Positions 34,769 through 48,014 of a DNA stretch of 64,000 bases are shown one piece after another. The position numbers were made by a program, and so were the translations under genes. Every line of letters starts with the position of its first letter. Within the stretch, counting starts at the first letter, position 1. The notes under the pieces are model-generated. The model was not told the DNA's origin and ran no database searches. It saw only the letters and a list, made by a program, of their open reading frames with translations. The DNA is from Phytoseiulus persimilis (Eukaryota; Arthropoda; Arachnida; Mesostigmata; Phytoseiidae): positions 29,570,745 to 29,634,744 of the forward strand of contig CM075102.1 in NCBI GenBank assembly GCA_037576195.1, written 5' to 3'.

Positions 34769-37700
34769 CTGAATGAAGCCAACCAGAAACAGAGAGCCCC
34801 TCCACTGAGAACAGAATGCCAGCTATTTCCTGCCTCTCGCTCTCCATTCTAGTCTTGAGCACTATCGACAGCCTGTTGTTTCGCTTGCTGCTGTAACCTC
34901 CATTCAGACGAGCCCCACATCCCCGAGGGTTCCTCGTTCCCCTTGTCAATCTCCTTGTTATGCGGCTTGAGTACAAGTTTGTTGCACCAACCTGTCTCGT
35001 GATTATTCCTGAGCGTTTTCGAATACGCACTCGAGTAAGTATCGAACATCTCAGAGACCAGGCCTGACGCGCGGAGGGAAGACCGAGTTGGTGGTTCGCT
35101 TCGTAGCCGGACGGCTATGACCAACCACGGACGCGTTTGAACCGAAACCACTCAATTCAATGCTCATTTTCAGCACTGAAATCCGATCGGTTTCAGTGGC
35201 CTCGACTCTTCGCCTTGCTTTCGACCGAAAAGCGCAGCTCCTTTGCCGAGCACAGCTTGCAAAGTGTGGCAATCCCCGAAGCATCAGCTGATTTACCGGA
35301 TGAATCCCAGAATGAAAGTGGACACTGAGAGACATTCTAACGATGTTCGAATATCGGATGAGTCGGTCCGATTGATGCTCTTCTGGGGAAATGCTTCGTG
35401 CCTGGTCGGTTGCCTCGCAGTGGCTGAGTAACACGACGCGGTTTCCGAGTAACCGTTCACACAGACCGAGTTAGAACTCCTCTATCTGATATCAACTCGG
35501 AATGGTGGAGCGTAGACGACGACGACGACTAAACTTCAGCCATCCCTGGTTGATGGGCGCGGCCGCTCTCCGTTTGAATGTAGCTGCGAATCGATCGAAA
35601 TCAATCGCTACCACCGAGTCATTGTGTGAGTGTGTGCGGTCCTCATTTCTACTCCCACAAACGTTTCCGTCTCATCCGTTGCGTTTCTGGCACACAGGTT
35701 ATCGTTTATCTGCGAAATAGATTCGAGTACAGGACAGGCGATTCACCCTCCCGAAGCCCCTAGAATGCTAATCCATTTTCGGATGGTCACTCGGACTTGT
35801 TCTCGCCCCCGGTTCTCTCTCGCGAATTTTTCGCGCCTGCGACAATTACCGATTTTCGCGATCTAAACGCACTGTAAGAACACTGGCACTTGTTCGCGTT
35901 TCCGCTCCTGCGCGGTGAGTTTGCGATTATCACAGCTCGTAGGAAGGCGCCTTCGGAGACGAGACTGGCCTGGCAGGATCCTACGCCTGGATGATTCGTC
36001 CGACCAGGACCTGAGTGAGAGTTTGCCATAAGATGTGATAGGATCGCTCCACCTGAGTTCTTTAGGCCGCAACAGCTTCAATAGGAGAGTACAGAACTAG
36101 CTTGAAGTACCATATTCGTTGTACCTTCCGCAACGTTCTAGACCGGCATCGCGGGCTCACGACGATCGCTGCGGTCAAAGCTTGTCTTGGCACAAGCGGA
36201 GCTTTCGGACGAGGTGCCGAAATTCGCCAAGCCCAAAAGTCACATTGAAATGAGAAACCTCAACGAGGTCCCCACGTTTGTTCGCGGTCCCTCAAAGAAA
36301 ACTAGCGCGAAGTTTTCTCCGAACTGAGTCGATAGTGTTTGTCGAATCTCGCGACTGCCGCTGTAGGTCGTTGAGGCTGAGGAAGAAGGTCTACGCCAAA
36401 ACCGCCACCCAGAGCGCTCAACGGTTCGACGCAAAAGCTCCGCAATCGGCCGAGTGACGTTGTGGTTCGACGGACTTCGTCTGTGCTGGCGTTTGAGCTA
36501 TCCCGAGCGAGTTGTCTCAGCCCAAGTCACTTTCAGCTCACCGTGCAGCACGCGACACGCGAGTATCGACTTGGCATTCAGACGATTTGGAGGGCCGGCC
36601 GGCCGACCCTGACTGACTGACTGCCTGCCTGCCGGTCGGCCGTGCTTTTTGGAGGAACGGCTATTACGCCTCTTTGATTACTCTATTTTCTCTTACTTCT
36701 TCAACGAGGCAGCCATCACCACTAACGGCAGCGGCTGCGACGACTATCATGACGACGGCCACGGCAACTAGATGTGGGAGCTATCATCAAAATCCAACAC
36801 CCGTCCGCTAACTAGGGTGCAATCTTCTCCGACTTCTTGTTTCAATATTTACAGAAGCGTCGCGAGCGACTTGTTCGTGCCGCTCGTCGACGACGAGTGA
36901 CTAACCAAGTGGCTTTGAATGAGTGTGTGTTCCTGTATCAGCCGACCGCCTTCGAGTGAGAGCGACTCGATGAGCGACAATGAAGAATGGGAACGCAAAC
37001 AAGCCAACGAACAGACCAGTAACGGCCTGACGAAAACTCCCACAGGCGCCCGATGCGATCCTCCTCAACATGCGATCCGCTATGCAAACAAGCTACACGC
37101 ACTACTGTGAATGGGAGGCGAGAGAGCAAACACGATTATTTCGTGATGCTTCCGGCCTAATGAAGTATCTTTATGACTCACTGACTAAGTCCGGGTATTC
37201 ATCCGCCGACCGCGCGATTTTGTCCTGAAATTCGCACCTCGCGTCGAGTCAAGGCGCGCCGATCCCGGTTTCTCGCAGTCCAAGCGAGCTTGAAGGCACG
37301 GGTTCCGCTGGAGTTCTCTTCGGAACCCGGGCTCGCAGCACTGTCAACCGCAGGCCCGATGCGCGAGCGAATGTCATTCCGGAGAAGAACAATCCGTTCA
37401 ATCCACACGGTCGAATTCGGTTGTCGGTAAGCCAGTCATTCCGCTAACGGGAGGAGAAGCCCAAGGAGACAAAACTTGTTGAGGGGACGGTCTCGTCTGA
37501 ATTCAACCTTTCGTCCAAGTGTCTACTTTGTTTCAAAAGAGCGTTCTTTGTCGGATGACCACCATGACAGTTGGTTGCCCGTCGCTGGCCGGTCGGCATC
37601 CCTGTTGGTCTATGTTCCTCTTTTTCGTTTTCTTTCACTCGACGACGTACGAGGCCCCTTGTTGAGCGCGTTAGCCACCGCCGCCGCCACCACCACCACC

Positions 37701-40700
37701 GCAAAAGCAGAAGCAGCGGTCGCTTTCTGATTTGAGAGATGAAGACGTCACTTTCGACGCGTTAGCTCCAGTCCCACTGACTGTTGAATCGTCTCAGACT
37801 CGCGAAGAAACCCAGGCTAGGAACGAGGTTCTCTGAGAATTCCCGGCTGCGGACGGAGGTCTCTTGATCGATGACGTCAACTTCGGCGGTCGCAGCTGCT
37901 ACTCCCATCACTGCACTCGATATGCGATCGCGAAGCTCGTTTCGTAGTTTTCCAGAAGACTTCCGGCTCTTCGGACGGGAGGAGTGAACACTCAGCGGTG
38001 GAACGAACCGAATCTGTTCCGGAAAGCTTGTGAAAATCTCCTGCAGTGAGATTTGCTGCGTCGTGAAAACCAACGTTCTCCATGGCATCGATGATGAATA
38101 GCTCGGAAGAGTACTCGATGAAGAGCATGATGACAACGTTAACAGAAACGGGAGAAATGAGGGGCGGCCGCGACACAACGAGACTGAGCTTCACGGGAAC
38201 GGCAGATGCTGCCGCCGCTGCCACCGCGGCTGGTGGACCTCACACACGAAAGAGGAATTCATCCGTTGCTTGTCGGCTTTTTTCGAACGGCTGCTGTTAA
38301 ATAGATCTCGTTGATTGCCGCCCTGAGGAATCCGGATGCCTGCCTGCTCGCTGCCTCCGAACGCAACTTCATGCCTCTCCGAAGTCACTTCAAAGTCACT
38401 CAAGAGTGTCTCTCTCATGCGGACACACAAAAACATTCTCGCGTCCTCTCCAGTGATTCCCATAGAACTTTCCTGCTCTCTCTTCTGGTCGTTCCTCGGC
38501 CAACTTCGACCAGAACTGCCTCGATGCGCCGTTAGGCAGCGCCCATGAAGAGCTTGTCTGTCTCGAGAAGTAGCACCCCTCGCGGCGAGAAAGCCACAAG
38601 CGTTTTCACTGAGTAAGTGGAGGACGGAAACGATACATTTTGTGCCGGTCACACCTCTTCGATTCTCTCCGGGCCAGGCTGCTCTCGAATGAGACGGCCG
38701 CCGCTGCTCCGAGGACTCTGTCCTGCCAAGCGGACAAATTGACGATCAGCGACGAAACGCACGGTAGAGTCAGTCCAATTGCTTCGAGCAGCTCGTTCCG
38801 CTGCAATCGATCGGGTCATCTCCGCTGAATGTCTGCCAGATCGAAACTTGGTCTACGCGGGAGAATCATTTCTGTCTTGGTAGGGTTTCGCTCGAGTAGG
38901 GTTCAGTCGTTGGAAGGCTTGTTCGAAGGCTCCTTTGAGAGCAGCGGCATTTTCAAGAGCCCGAACATAAACACAAGCTCACATACGACGTGCAGCCTGT
39001 AATCGTCGAGCTTTCAGACACGCTTGATCCGAGAACAAGTCATCGATTCACTAACCTCCTCCTCGATTCCTTTCGGGCTTAACAGGAGACAAGGGTCTTA
39101 GAATCTCAGGACGCTCTCCGGGAGAAAAGGGAGGAGAACGGTTGAGCCATTGATTTCTCTCATTCATCGGTCTGACCCTCCCTCGGTGGAAGGAGTTTGA
39201 ATTCGATGAGTCCTGTCCGAGCGACGAGTCAACCCCTGAACGGTTGCCACAGCAAGATTCGAAGCCGTTCCATTTTCCAAACAGCGTGAATGACCCTGGG
39301 TGGCGGTCGCGAAACCCAAAGGTCGAACTAGTATCACTCTCGCTGGCCGATTTGTTCTTCTACAAAGTGCTGGTTATTTCGTTGTGGCGTTCGTCTGTGT
39401 TTTGTGCTTGTTTTTTTGTTTGTTCGCGGTAGAAAGTTCGATCGTCTGAGTGAACGCTAGTCGGCAAGGGCTCGCCCGGTCGGAACGTCAGCATGGATAG
39501 TCTCCGGGCAGACGAGCTGGGTGGCCAAGAGACCGACAGCCCGCTCGTCCACAAGTCCGACTGAACTGAGCGAAGAACTTCGCTTCTTCAGTCTGCTGTT
39601 GCCTGCTTATTCGTTGCTTGTTCGCTAGATAAATATTTGGCCTCCCTATGAGAGCGATTAGAGCTCTTCTTCCTCTCGACGTCCTGATGCACGTTTTCTC
39701 TCGCTGCTCAGTTCGCTTTCATTGAGTCGAAAGTTGCCGCCGTCGACACCGACCGCCACCGATGTCATACAGGCGATCATGGAAACAGCCAGGTCTGGGA
39801 AGCAACGGACACTACAATCATTATTTGAGGGTACCATCTCGGAAACAGCCGGAACGGCTAGCCGATCGGAACGTTCTCGAAATATTTCGAGCTGCGCTCG
39901 CCCGATCGGATCTCCACGGCAAGATCCAACGAGTAAGATGTGTATCTCGCGGCTAATCACGGCATGCACGTTAGCGATTTGCTGTGTCCGAGCTTTCAAA
40001 AACAGTTCTCTATCCCCGGTTCCCGGTACTGCCGTTCTGAAGTCGTTAGAATCCTTGCAGAGCTCTCTGAAATTGAGTGCTCTGATCTCATTGATTAGGC
40101 GTTAAAACGGCGGAGATGAATCACTCGGATCCGAATATAAACTATGAGATATCGCCTCAGAAATCGTAACTTGAAACTATCTTCTGAAAACACCGACGGC
40201 TCAACTGGTCGCTTCCCCGAACAAGATCTGCTCTCTGCTGTATTGAATATCTCATTAAAGCGATGGGAATTGCTGCATGCGAAGCAGAGGCCGCTGCAAC
40301 AACAGTGATACGAAACATTGGATAGCGGCTCTCGCGAGATCATATTGCACTCGGGGTGTCTTCCAAAAGGCGCAGTTGACCGTGTTGATGACAGCCAAGA
40401 CGTGCGAGAGAGCCAGCCCAGCAGAATGATGAACGAAACGGTTACTTGACGTAATGGGGGACGAGCAGCATAAGTCAGTCACACCCTGTCGCGGAATATT
40501 CACCGCGAAGCGTTTTGCTGTTTCCCCTATATGGAAAAATATGTAAGGCATTGCGGAACTGTGGACGGGGCCCACGAGGACATCATATCACAGGAGAATC
40601 CGCATGTAGTTACACTGAGAAAATACCCAGGTGCCCTCATGAGGTGTGGAGGAGGTAGCTCCCGAAAGATGGCGCCAGTTCCAAGCTCCGATGTTCACCT

Positions 40701-41805
40701 CGCGAACCAACGTCAAAATGTCTCACTGCGGACGATTTTTTTTTTGGATTTATCGTTCTTCTCCGTCGCTCGTTTCCTCTCGCTCGGAAACTGGCGATAG
40801 GAGAAAATTGTTGACCTCCCGAGCACGTTGTTATCGCCATTCTCATCGTACCGGTGTCCTGTGACCTCACGCGCCAAGCAGACTGCTGGACGACGGGCAA
40901 TCTCAACATTTCGAGAGAAGCTCTCAGAGGAAGAATGTATACGCAGGTCAGATACGTGATTACTTTTTCCAACGGGCAGACCCGCCGCTTCCCAGACCGG
41001 GAATGCGTGCGGCTCGCTCGGCGGGAAATTCGCTGCTGAATTCTGGAAAGCTTCCGCAGTCTCACTGTCGATGGGAACGACGTTCATAACTCACCCTCAC
41101 GTCATACAAGAAGCGAGAGACTTTCGCTGAGGAGGCTGTTTCCAAAACCGAAGCGCACGCTTTCCCGGTGATTGATGCGTCTGCTATTGGTCGGCATCAA
41201 AACTCGATCGTCGTCTCCAGCGATGGCGAGAGCTCTCGATCCTTAGTCGAATCCACGGTCTAAGCATCCCGGATCCTTGGACTCTCGACCTGAAAGTTCC
41301 TTGTTCAGCGAACGGGAGCGAATGCTCAACGAGCTGCCGCCGTTGACACCAGCCACGAGGACGTTTGTATCGCCAGGACGGTGATTGCGAGTTTCTCGGC
41401 ATTACCCGCTCGCAGGCGATGTGTGTCGTAGCTGTATCAATCCGTCCATGGCAGATAATTGATGTAATCTTTGGACTATGATGAGAAACTAGCCCGCTCG
41501 CAGCTTCGATCGGACTTTCAATCAATCAGTGCATAGCTGAGCCACTGAGACCAGCGCTCGAGGGCGGATCACGATGCGATCCTTTCTCTAAACATTTCGT
41601 CCGAGTCCACAGGCGAAATTCGAACAGTTTTTCTCGCGGCGGACCACTGCCTTGAAAGTTGTGCTAAAAGCAGGCACCGGACTTTTCGTTCCCAACATCT
41701 CGTAGCATCCGAGCACAACTCAGGATCTCGGAAACTCTGACTGACCGCACTTGAAGGAAATCGGAATTCCTTTGAATCGGTCGGCCTCTGGATGCGCGCG
41801 AGTAC
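34769..41805. other. No gene recognised, tetranucleotide-rich in part
   Basis: No domain on either strand. Candidate exon at about 39762-39935 (+): ATG followed by SYRRSWKQPGLGSNGHYN and LADRNVLEIFRAALARSDL up to a GTAAGA donor; it could be a first coding exon, but no partner was found. Low-complexity DNA at 36592-36643, and a CCG/CCA triplet-rich patch near 37675-37700. Confidence 0.4.
36592..36643. repeat. GGCC / GACT / GCCT tetranucleotide tract
   Basis: GGCC units, then GACT units, then GCCT units, ending in GGTCGGCCG. It belongs to the same compositional family as the tracts at 175-204 and 33005-33060. Confidence 0.85.
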
Positions 41806-42519
41806 GTGGAGCGAGCTCGAAGGAGGTTGCTCCTTTCATGCTCGGAGATGAGCCAGACCGCTCGGAAGATCGCACTCGAAGCGACGATCGGAGCCAGATC
41901 CCTGTTCGGCTGCATTTGTCTCTCAAATATTGCTCTTCACTCCAAGAACGATGAGAGTCGGTGGTCAAACTTCATGAAAATCGTTTCTTGCTGCCACCAT
42001 TTTATGAAGATTGTGGCTCACCGCCAGATCGTCTCGCTCCCATCAGCGAGTGGAAGTGCGAGTCCTTTTACGCAATTCTGTACTGGGGCGAGAAGTCAAG
42101 CGCGATCAGTTAACAGAGCGCAATCGATACTCGAGCGAATCTCTGGCGGTCTCGAGTTTATACGGATGGGCTCGACACCCGACTACTGTGTTGGCCGTAC
42201 CCGTGGATCTCCGTCGGTGGCTCTAACCGAGTGGCCCCCAAGGGATCAATCACGGGCTCCGATTTCTGGAGATGATTCCGGAGTCTGTGGAATGGAAGAA
42301 AGACGTCTTTCATCGCCAGAAGAACACGAACTGGAGGAAACGACGACAAGCGTAACTTACCGAGCAGCGTTCGATGGTACGGCTACGACTCCGTTGAAAC
42401 GTAAGAAACGTATCATACAGTACTCTGGAATCACCTCAAGGGACTCCAGGAAACGTGGTCAGATTCACCTCGCAAGAACCTCCATGGAGTTAACGAGTCG
42501 CCCGGAGGCGCCTCAGTGA
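41806..42519 (+). CDS. Unassigned long open frame (237 codons)
   Basis: One of the longest frames in the window outside identified genes. Features: an internal helix-like RAQSILERISGGLEFIRMG, an acidic patch EEHELEETTTSV, and a basic PLKRKKR cluster near the C-terminus that resembles a nuclear-localisation signal. No domain, signal peptide or splice partner was recognised. It could be a real intronless gene, a large exon, or chance. Confidence 0.25.
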   Translation: MERARRRLLLSCSEMSQTARKIALEATIGARSLFGCICLSNIALHSKNDESRWSNFMKIVSCCHHFMKIVAHRQIVSLPSASGSASPFTQFCTGARSQARSVNRAQSILERISGGLEFIRMGSTPDYCVGRTRGSPSVALTEWPPRDQSRAPISGDDSGVCGMEERRLSSPEEHELEETTTSVTYRAAFDGTATTPLKRKKRIIQYSGITSRDSRKRGQIHLARTSMELTSRPEAPQ

Positions 42520-44649
42520 GTTCGACTGTCGAAAACTTGACAATTGAACTTCCGAAAATTGAGAATTTACAGGGGGGAGGGCTCACCGACACGAGTCACG
42601 TTTCGGAGGTTGTTAGCATCATTCGCGTTCTAAAGGTCGTCTCCTGGCTGATAATCGACGCTCATTATTATCGGTAGTAGGCTTGAAAATGGGCTCAGAT
42701 CTAGAAGCTGAGTTCGGTTTTTGAGCCCCAATCTGAGGCCAATAAACTCGCCGTGTGCGCTCTGATATCGCGAGACTGAAGGAACTCTGTTCTTGCTTTT
42801 CATGTGCTGCTCTCATTTCATTCTTCGAACATCCATACATGCCTCCCCTTCCTGTGCTGACGAGGATGAAAATCCCGTCATCCGATCGGAATCAGAAATT
42901 CTCCCGACCCGATAAGAAATTGCAGCGCGGAGCATCGTGGAAGCCATGAGAGATCAGAAAATGGAGGCAGATGAGACTCCGTTCCGGTGGAATGAAATCA
43001 CGAATGGGCCCCTCGCGACGGAATCCTTCGTTCTTAGATGAACACGCAGCGCAGGTCGCCATTACGTCTTATCAATGGTAAGCAGGATGTTCCACCTCGC
43101 ATACCCACCTTCTACCTCGCTTGTCGTGGAAAATCAGACTGACCAATTCGAGCAACTTCAGGAATGTCATTGAGATATTCCAAGTTTTCTACTCTCGGAT
43201 CGACTATCGTTTCATCGGGACGGGACCTCCTCTCGTCCTTACTGGGTGCACGGAGACATGCGAAGTTGCTCCCTTGACGTTCAACAATCTTCAAAGTGGC
43301 CTGGACAACCTTCCCAGAGGAGCGCCTATTTTAGACCTTCGGGAAATGACAGTGCGCGTTCGCGAGACCTCACGAGCCAACCGAGTCGGCATTGTCCTCT
43401 CGATAAGCAGATTCCCATATCAGGGGTTGGAGAAGCGCGGCTCGATGGCTCCTGCTCCAATGAGCTCCCAGAATGAGATAGGAACGAAATGATCAAGTAT
43501 AATAACGTAAGAATGAAAATAACTGAAGACGATGATAATGGAATAATGATCAACGATGATGATAGTTAACGACCTTCTTCGCCGTCTGTCTCTAGTCAGG
43601 TGGACGAGCTCCAGAATGAGGACCTGACGAATTCGCTGATGCAAAGCCTTCGGAGCCGGCACTCTCCTGACGGTCGCGGGCAGCAGCGGCTTCCCCGTCC
43701 GTGACCTAGAACTTATAAGCTGGCCCGTCACTGGTATGAGGAAAACCTAATCTGAAACTTCTGAGCCCGGTAGGCAAGATATCACACCAGTGCATCTGTT
43801 TCGCTAAGCGAGGTTCTCCTACTGAGAGCTGTTATGATTGGTTCCCCGTTACTTTGAGGTATCTCTTGCGCCGATTGAGTCGACTTCGCGTCTCCATCTG
43901 GTCCAGTATTAGGTATGGCTTTTTTTTTGTGCCGATCCGAGTTCCCGGACTTTCATCCTACAGGTCTCAACAAAGCATTCAAGTTGCGCAGGAGAAACAT
44001 GTGTGGGAAGGACCTGATTGGCCCTAGCTTTCACCAGTGGATGGTCGCTATCTCTACTCGAGGTTCTACTGTTTAGTCATCAGGAAATTACGATCGTCTG
44101 ATAGAAGTATGACACACAGTTTCCAGGACCGCGCGCAGGATTTTGAACCTGATAGCGTTCCAGAAGAGCTTGGAACTGTTGTTGGAACTGAATCTGTCCT
44201 GGCGCGTGCATCAACTCTACATTTATCTGAACTGAACGCTATCGATCTTCTTTTCCCGCTAAGAAAGAATCAGAGGTTTTTCCTCGTCGATCCGTCTGAG
44301 CAGCGCTTCCCACGTCCGCTTTTCGGAATAATATTCCACGTGGTCTCGGACTTTCTGGCTGATTGAGGGACGATCTAAATTCGCAATCAACAGCCGCTCC
44401 CAACACCCTCACTCGCGAGTTTTCACGAAAGATGGGGACTCGATTCCCTGGAAAATCTCGCGCATTGAACCCTATACCTGGAACGAGAGAAAAAAACTGA
44501 CTTCGCTGTCTATTATTTACCTCGATTCCTTACTCCGAGCCGAGTCTTGGGGGAAACTTCGGATCGATTCACTCCGCTGGCCGCCGTTCCATGGGAGCTT
44601 CAATTCGAGCAAATTTATTGAGAGGACAAGCGACCATGTCGCCGATTGA
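42520..44649. other. No gene recognised
   Basis: Frames at 43121-43492 (+) and 44037-44366 (+) have no domain. An AT-rich, GATGAT-containing patch lies at about 43495-43570. Confidence 0.4.
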
Positions 44650-44774
44650 TCATAACTGGAGCCTGGGAGTTCGGGCAAATTTTCGAGATTGTCCCCCCAT
44701 CGCAATGGATCAATCCCGTGCGATTGATAGAATAATTTCGAAAACTTGCCTGAACTCCCAGGCTCCAGTCATAA
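44650..44774. repeat. Long imperfect inverted repeat (43-nt arms, 39-nt loop)
   Basis: The left arm 44650-44692 and right arm 44732-44774 are reverse complements at 37 of 43 positions. All six differences are transitions, so a transcript from either strand would have three G:U wobbles and three mismatches in the stem. The loop contains a second small pairing (ATCGCA with TGCGAT). The 125-nt foldback could be a precursor of small RNA, a foldback or MITE-like transposon remnant, or a structured regulatory element. No target-site duplication was evident at its edges. Confidence 0.85.
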
Positions 44775-46063
44775 CACTCTGCAATGAACCTGGAAGCCAG
44801 GATCAATGCAGGATGCTGTCGATCGCAATGCTGATGTCGACTCGAGCGAGAGTTTGCCGATTCTATCCCGGCAGCCGGCCGCTTCGAGAATGATTCCTGC
44901 TCTTCTTTGAACGACCGCGTGTGGAGGTAGCGTAAATTACGGTCTCGACAGAGATAAGCACTGCTTTCTGGAAGCCCTCAGGCAGCGAAGGTGTCTAAAA
45001 ATCCAAGCCGAAAGCGATAATTACGTCGTCGGGATGCAACTTTCAGCTCTATGGCGTTTCCAAACCTGGGCTATCGACCAGACAGCACGTTGCAAGAAAA
45101 CTTCGAGAAGATGTCGATATACTGCACGCTGCTCCTCTTTGTGCTCATGGAAGCCATCCGGCCTTCGGCTCGACAACAATGCCGTGAACGGTTTAATCTG
45201 CTCAAATAGTCGCGGCCTCATTCCCATTTAGAGCAGTGTGCTTATTTCAACGGGGAACTGAATTATCCGACCACCGGAAATGAGGATGAAGAATCGAGTC
45301 GTGGTAATTTTCAACCGGTCTCGACTTTCACAACACGCGCGGACACAGAGTGCACCCGAGCACAACCTATGCTCGTGGGTTCGTCCCATCGATGATAGAA
45401 TGTGAAGCCGGTCCAGGTCAGTTGGATATCCGCTCGATGGTGCGGCAATCACATAACAACGAGGTTCAGCCACGGCCTAAGCAACAACTGCGGATCTCAA
45501 GACACTGGACGAGAATCAACACACCCCGGAGAGCCTTCCGTAGGATCCGATCCGGAATTTCGTCGCTGGGAACCGAGCTTCGAGCGAGGCCTTGAAAGTC
45601 GGTTCACCACTGTCGTAGTGTCTGTTTTGGAAGGGATGTCGTCGCGACGCTCGAATGATTCGGGAGACGACCTCCGGGGAGTTTCGAACACGAAGAATCC
45701 CTTTGGGGCTTCACGATTCTGTTGTTTTCGCGTTCGCGATTGTCACCGTCGGGGAACTATGCTATCGGACATCCGGAGAAACGTACCGTCGTCGCAAAAA
45801 CGGAAACATCACTATTCCTATCTTTATCATTGACGTAAACAAGTACTAATTCTCTCCACAGAATGCTGATGGTGATTGCGGATGGCTTTCGCGAAGTTTC
45901 ATTCTCCTTCGTTCAGTGCTCCGTTAATCGGCTCTATGAAATAAACGATTTTCCTCTCCTGAGACTCTCTCAATGTTAGTGAGCAGCGACACCGTAGTGG
46001 GACGCGCAAAGGGAATGTTGACGCGGAGCTCGTAATGGTTGAGGTGACTTTGTTATCCGCGGC
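44775..46063. other. No gene recognised
   Basis: Overlapping frames at 45402-45833 and 45655-45849 (+). The latter reads VVFAFAIVTVGELCYRTSG and could be a membrane segment, but no exon pair was found. Confidence 0.35.
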
Positions 46064-46627
46064 TTGAGAATCCTCAATGACCACCGTTCTCCTTGGAGTC
46101 TATTACGCATTCATGACGTGACTCATTATCACTATCAACGTCTCTTTCGTCGATCGATTGAGTACTTCCTCACACGAGATACAGCTCACGAGGACTGGGA
46201 GATGGGTAGGAAGGTATCGCTGAAATCGCAGAGGTTTTCAGGACGAGTCTGCAACGGTGGCTCCGACGAGAGCTCGGACGCGCAAGACGTCGTCGACCAA
46301 TTCTCTGAGGTTGCTGATATAATCGAGCTCATGTTTCCCGTGTCCTCGTGGTTGGAGGAAAATGTCATGATAACGGAGTGTTCGGGGAGTCTCTCAACCG
46401 ATAAGTCCGTTTCGGGCGAGGCATCCTACTTTGGAAGGTGTTTCTGTACCCCCCAGGGGGAAATTGCGAAGTTAGTTCAGAACCTTGAGCAACAATTCGA
46501 ATTGCGGCTCCGTCTTCCTCAAGCGTTCGAGTGGAGGTCTCCGTGTCCACAGCTCCGCGTCAGCGACGTGCCGGAGAGGGACAGCTGCCCACCACCCACC
46601 CTAGCTCTCGCGGGTGAAGTTTACTGA
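46064..46627 (+). CDS. Unassigned open frame (187 codons) with helical segments
   Basis: The frame contains an acidic amphipathic stretch (DVVDQFSEVADIIELMF) and a second helix (IAKLVQNLEQQFELRL). The N-terminal third reads less like protein, so the coding part may begin at an internal exon boundary. The next plus frame (46689-46961) also has a helical stretch (LEDLVSYVLSF). No family recognised. Confidence 0.25.
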   Translation: MRILNDHRSPWSLLRIHDVTHYHYQRLFRRSIEYFLTRDTAHEDWEMGRKVSLKSQRFSGRVCNGGSDESSDAQDVVDQFSEVADIIELMFPVSSWLEENVMITECSGSLSTDKSVSGEASYFGRCFCTPQGEIAKLVQNLEQQFELRLRLPQAFEWRSPCPQLRVSDVPERDSCPPPTLALAGEVY

Positions 46628-46961
46628 GAAATTATTATCGCCGATTGAGTTGATCGGAGATATGTGACTGTGGCATTCCGGAGATGATTTGAGCGGTCTC
46701 GTCCTGTGCCTGAATGTGGGTAGCTGTAGCCCTGGATCACGAGGTCTTCAGTTGGAGGATCTTGTGTCGTATGTTCTCTCTTTTCGCTATAAAACCCAGA
46801 TGAAGACAACTGCGGTCAAGAACGGGCTTCAGGCAGCGCGAGGTTTCCTCAGGCTCAAGAAGGAATTCGTCCTCGGTTTGGCGAGCGAGCGAACGTCAGA
46901 GCGAGTGAGGGCGACTTTCTATCGAGATGTTATCAGCATATCCTATCCATCCACTCGTTAG

Positions 46962-47567
46962 AGCCAAGAAGTTAGCGAGGACCATGAAACCTCAGCTTCT
47001 CTTCAGTGGCTGAGAACGTGGCTACCTGTCTCGGAGGCTCTCACTGACTTGCTGGCTGGCATCTAGACGCCCGGCTAGCTCGCTGGCTGGCTAACTAGTT
47101 ACTTGAATGAAAGGCTGACTCCGTGGCTTGCATTCTTTTCTCGAAGAGTGCGCACAGATCAGATTGCTTTCTCGCGTCCAGCGCACGCAAGATAACATCA
47201 ACGAGCAGCGTCTTCTGCCGCTTACAATGAAAGCCACTCATCATCAAGAAGATAAATGAATTTGTTCAGAGAAGCGAAACTGATCTCGGACGGCAGCAGC
47301 AAATTCGAAATGACAAAAATCCCTCGGTTACCGCCTCCTGTCTTTTCTTAGAAGACCTGAAGGCCAAGCCTCACCCGTTACTGAAGCCGCTCTCGAGACA
47401 ATCGTGTTTAAAAAACGGGAACTCGCAACCTCAGGGTTTCGGTCTCTCCGGAGGCCCAGAATCGTACACTAGGCGTGTCGCAACTCGCCAAACCCGATCT
47501 GTGCCTGAAACTCGGCAAGCCAAGGGAACGTGATCCCCGGCGTGAGCTGTCGGGAATCGTGAGATGA
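46962..47567. other. No gene recognised; GGCT-rich patch
   Basis: GCTGGCTGG and GCTAGCTCGCTGGCTGGC repeats at about 47049-47092, otherwise nothing. Confidence 0.4.
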
Positions 47568-48014
47568 TCATCGTTTCACGGTCGCGATGTTTGAAATACT
47601 AGAAGAGATACAATAGTAGTTTTCATCTGACGAGTCGGAAGTTCCGGAATCGTTTTTTCTGAGAGGGCGTTCGAGGTTCTTCAGCATAAAATAAGTAACG
47701 CTTCGAGAAATCCATCCCGCAGCGAGCGCCACGCGTGCAAAAGGATTACCGGATCGTGAAATTGAAGCTTTTTGGCGTTTGGGATCAGGCGTTGAACAAT
47801 GGAAGATTTCGCATCCATCACAATCTGCATGAAAGCGCAAACATGACATCGAGTTGATTTTTCCGGAAGGGGCGAGTTCCGGACAGTGAGCTACGCGTTG
47901 ACAAGTATCACACGGATACCAACTAAGATCGTTTTCGAATGGCCTTGTGCTCGCAAATATCCGTGATCCAGACACCCGAGCATGAACAACCAGCATAATA
48001 ATCCACATGATCAA
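47568..48014 (-). CDS. Small secreted Cys-rich protein, single open frame (candidate)
   Basis: 148 codons starting with MIMWIIMLVVHARVSGS, a plausible signal peptide. It is followed by seven cysteines within about 45 residues (pattern C-x2-C-x5-C-x13-C-x6-C-x2-C-x4-C, including WYPCDTCQRVAHC) and a Ser/Asp-rich tail (SGTSDSSDENYY). No known fold is recognised. It faces away from the SARAF-like gene, with about 465 bp between the two start codons, so they may share a divergent promoter region. An odd number of cysteines and the lack of a second exon weaken the case. Confidence 0.4.
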   Translation of the reverse strand: MIMWIIMLVVHARVSGSRIFASTRPFENDLSWYPCDTCQRVAHCPELAPSGKINSMSCLRFHADCDGCEIFHCSTPDPKRQKASISRSGNPFARVALAAGWISRSVTYFMLKNLERPLRKNDSGTSDSSDENYYCISSSISNIATVKR

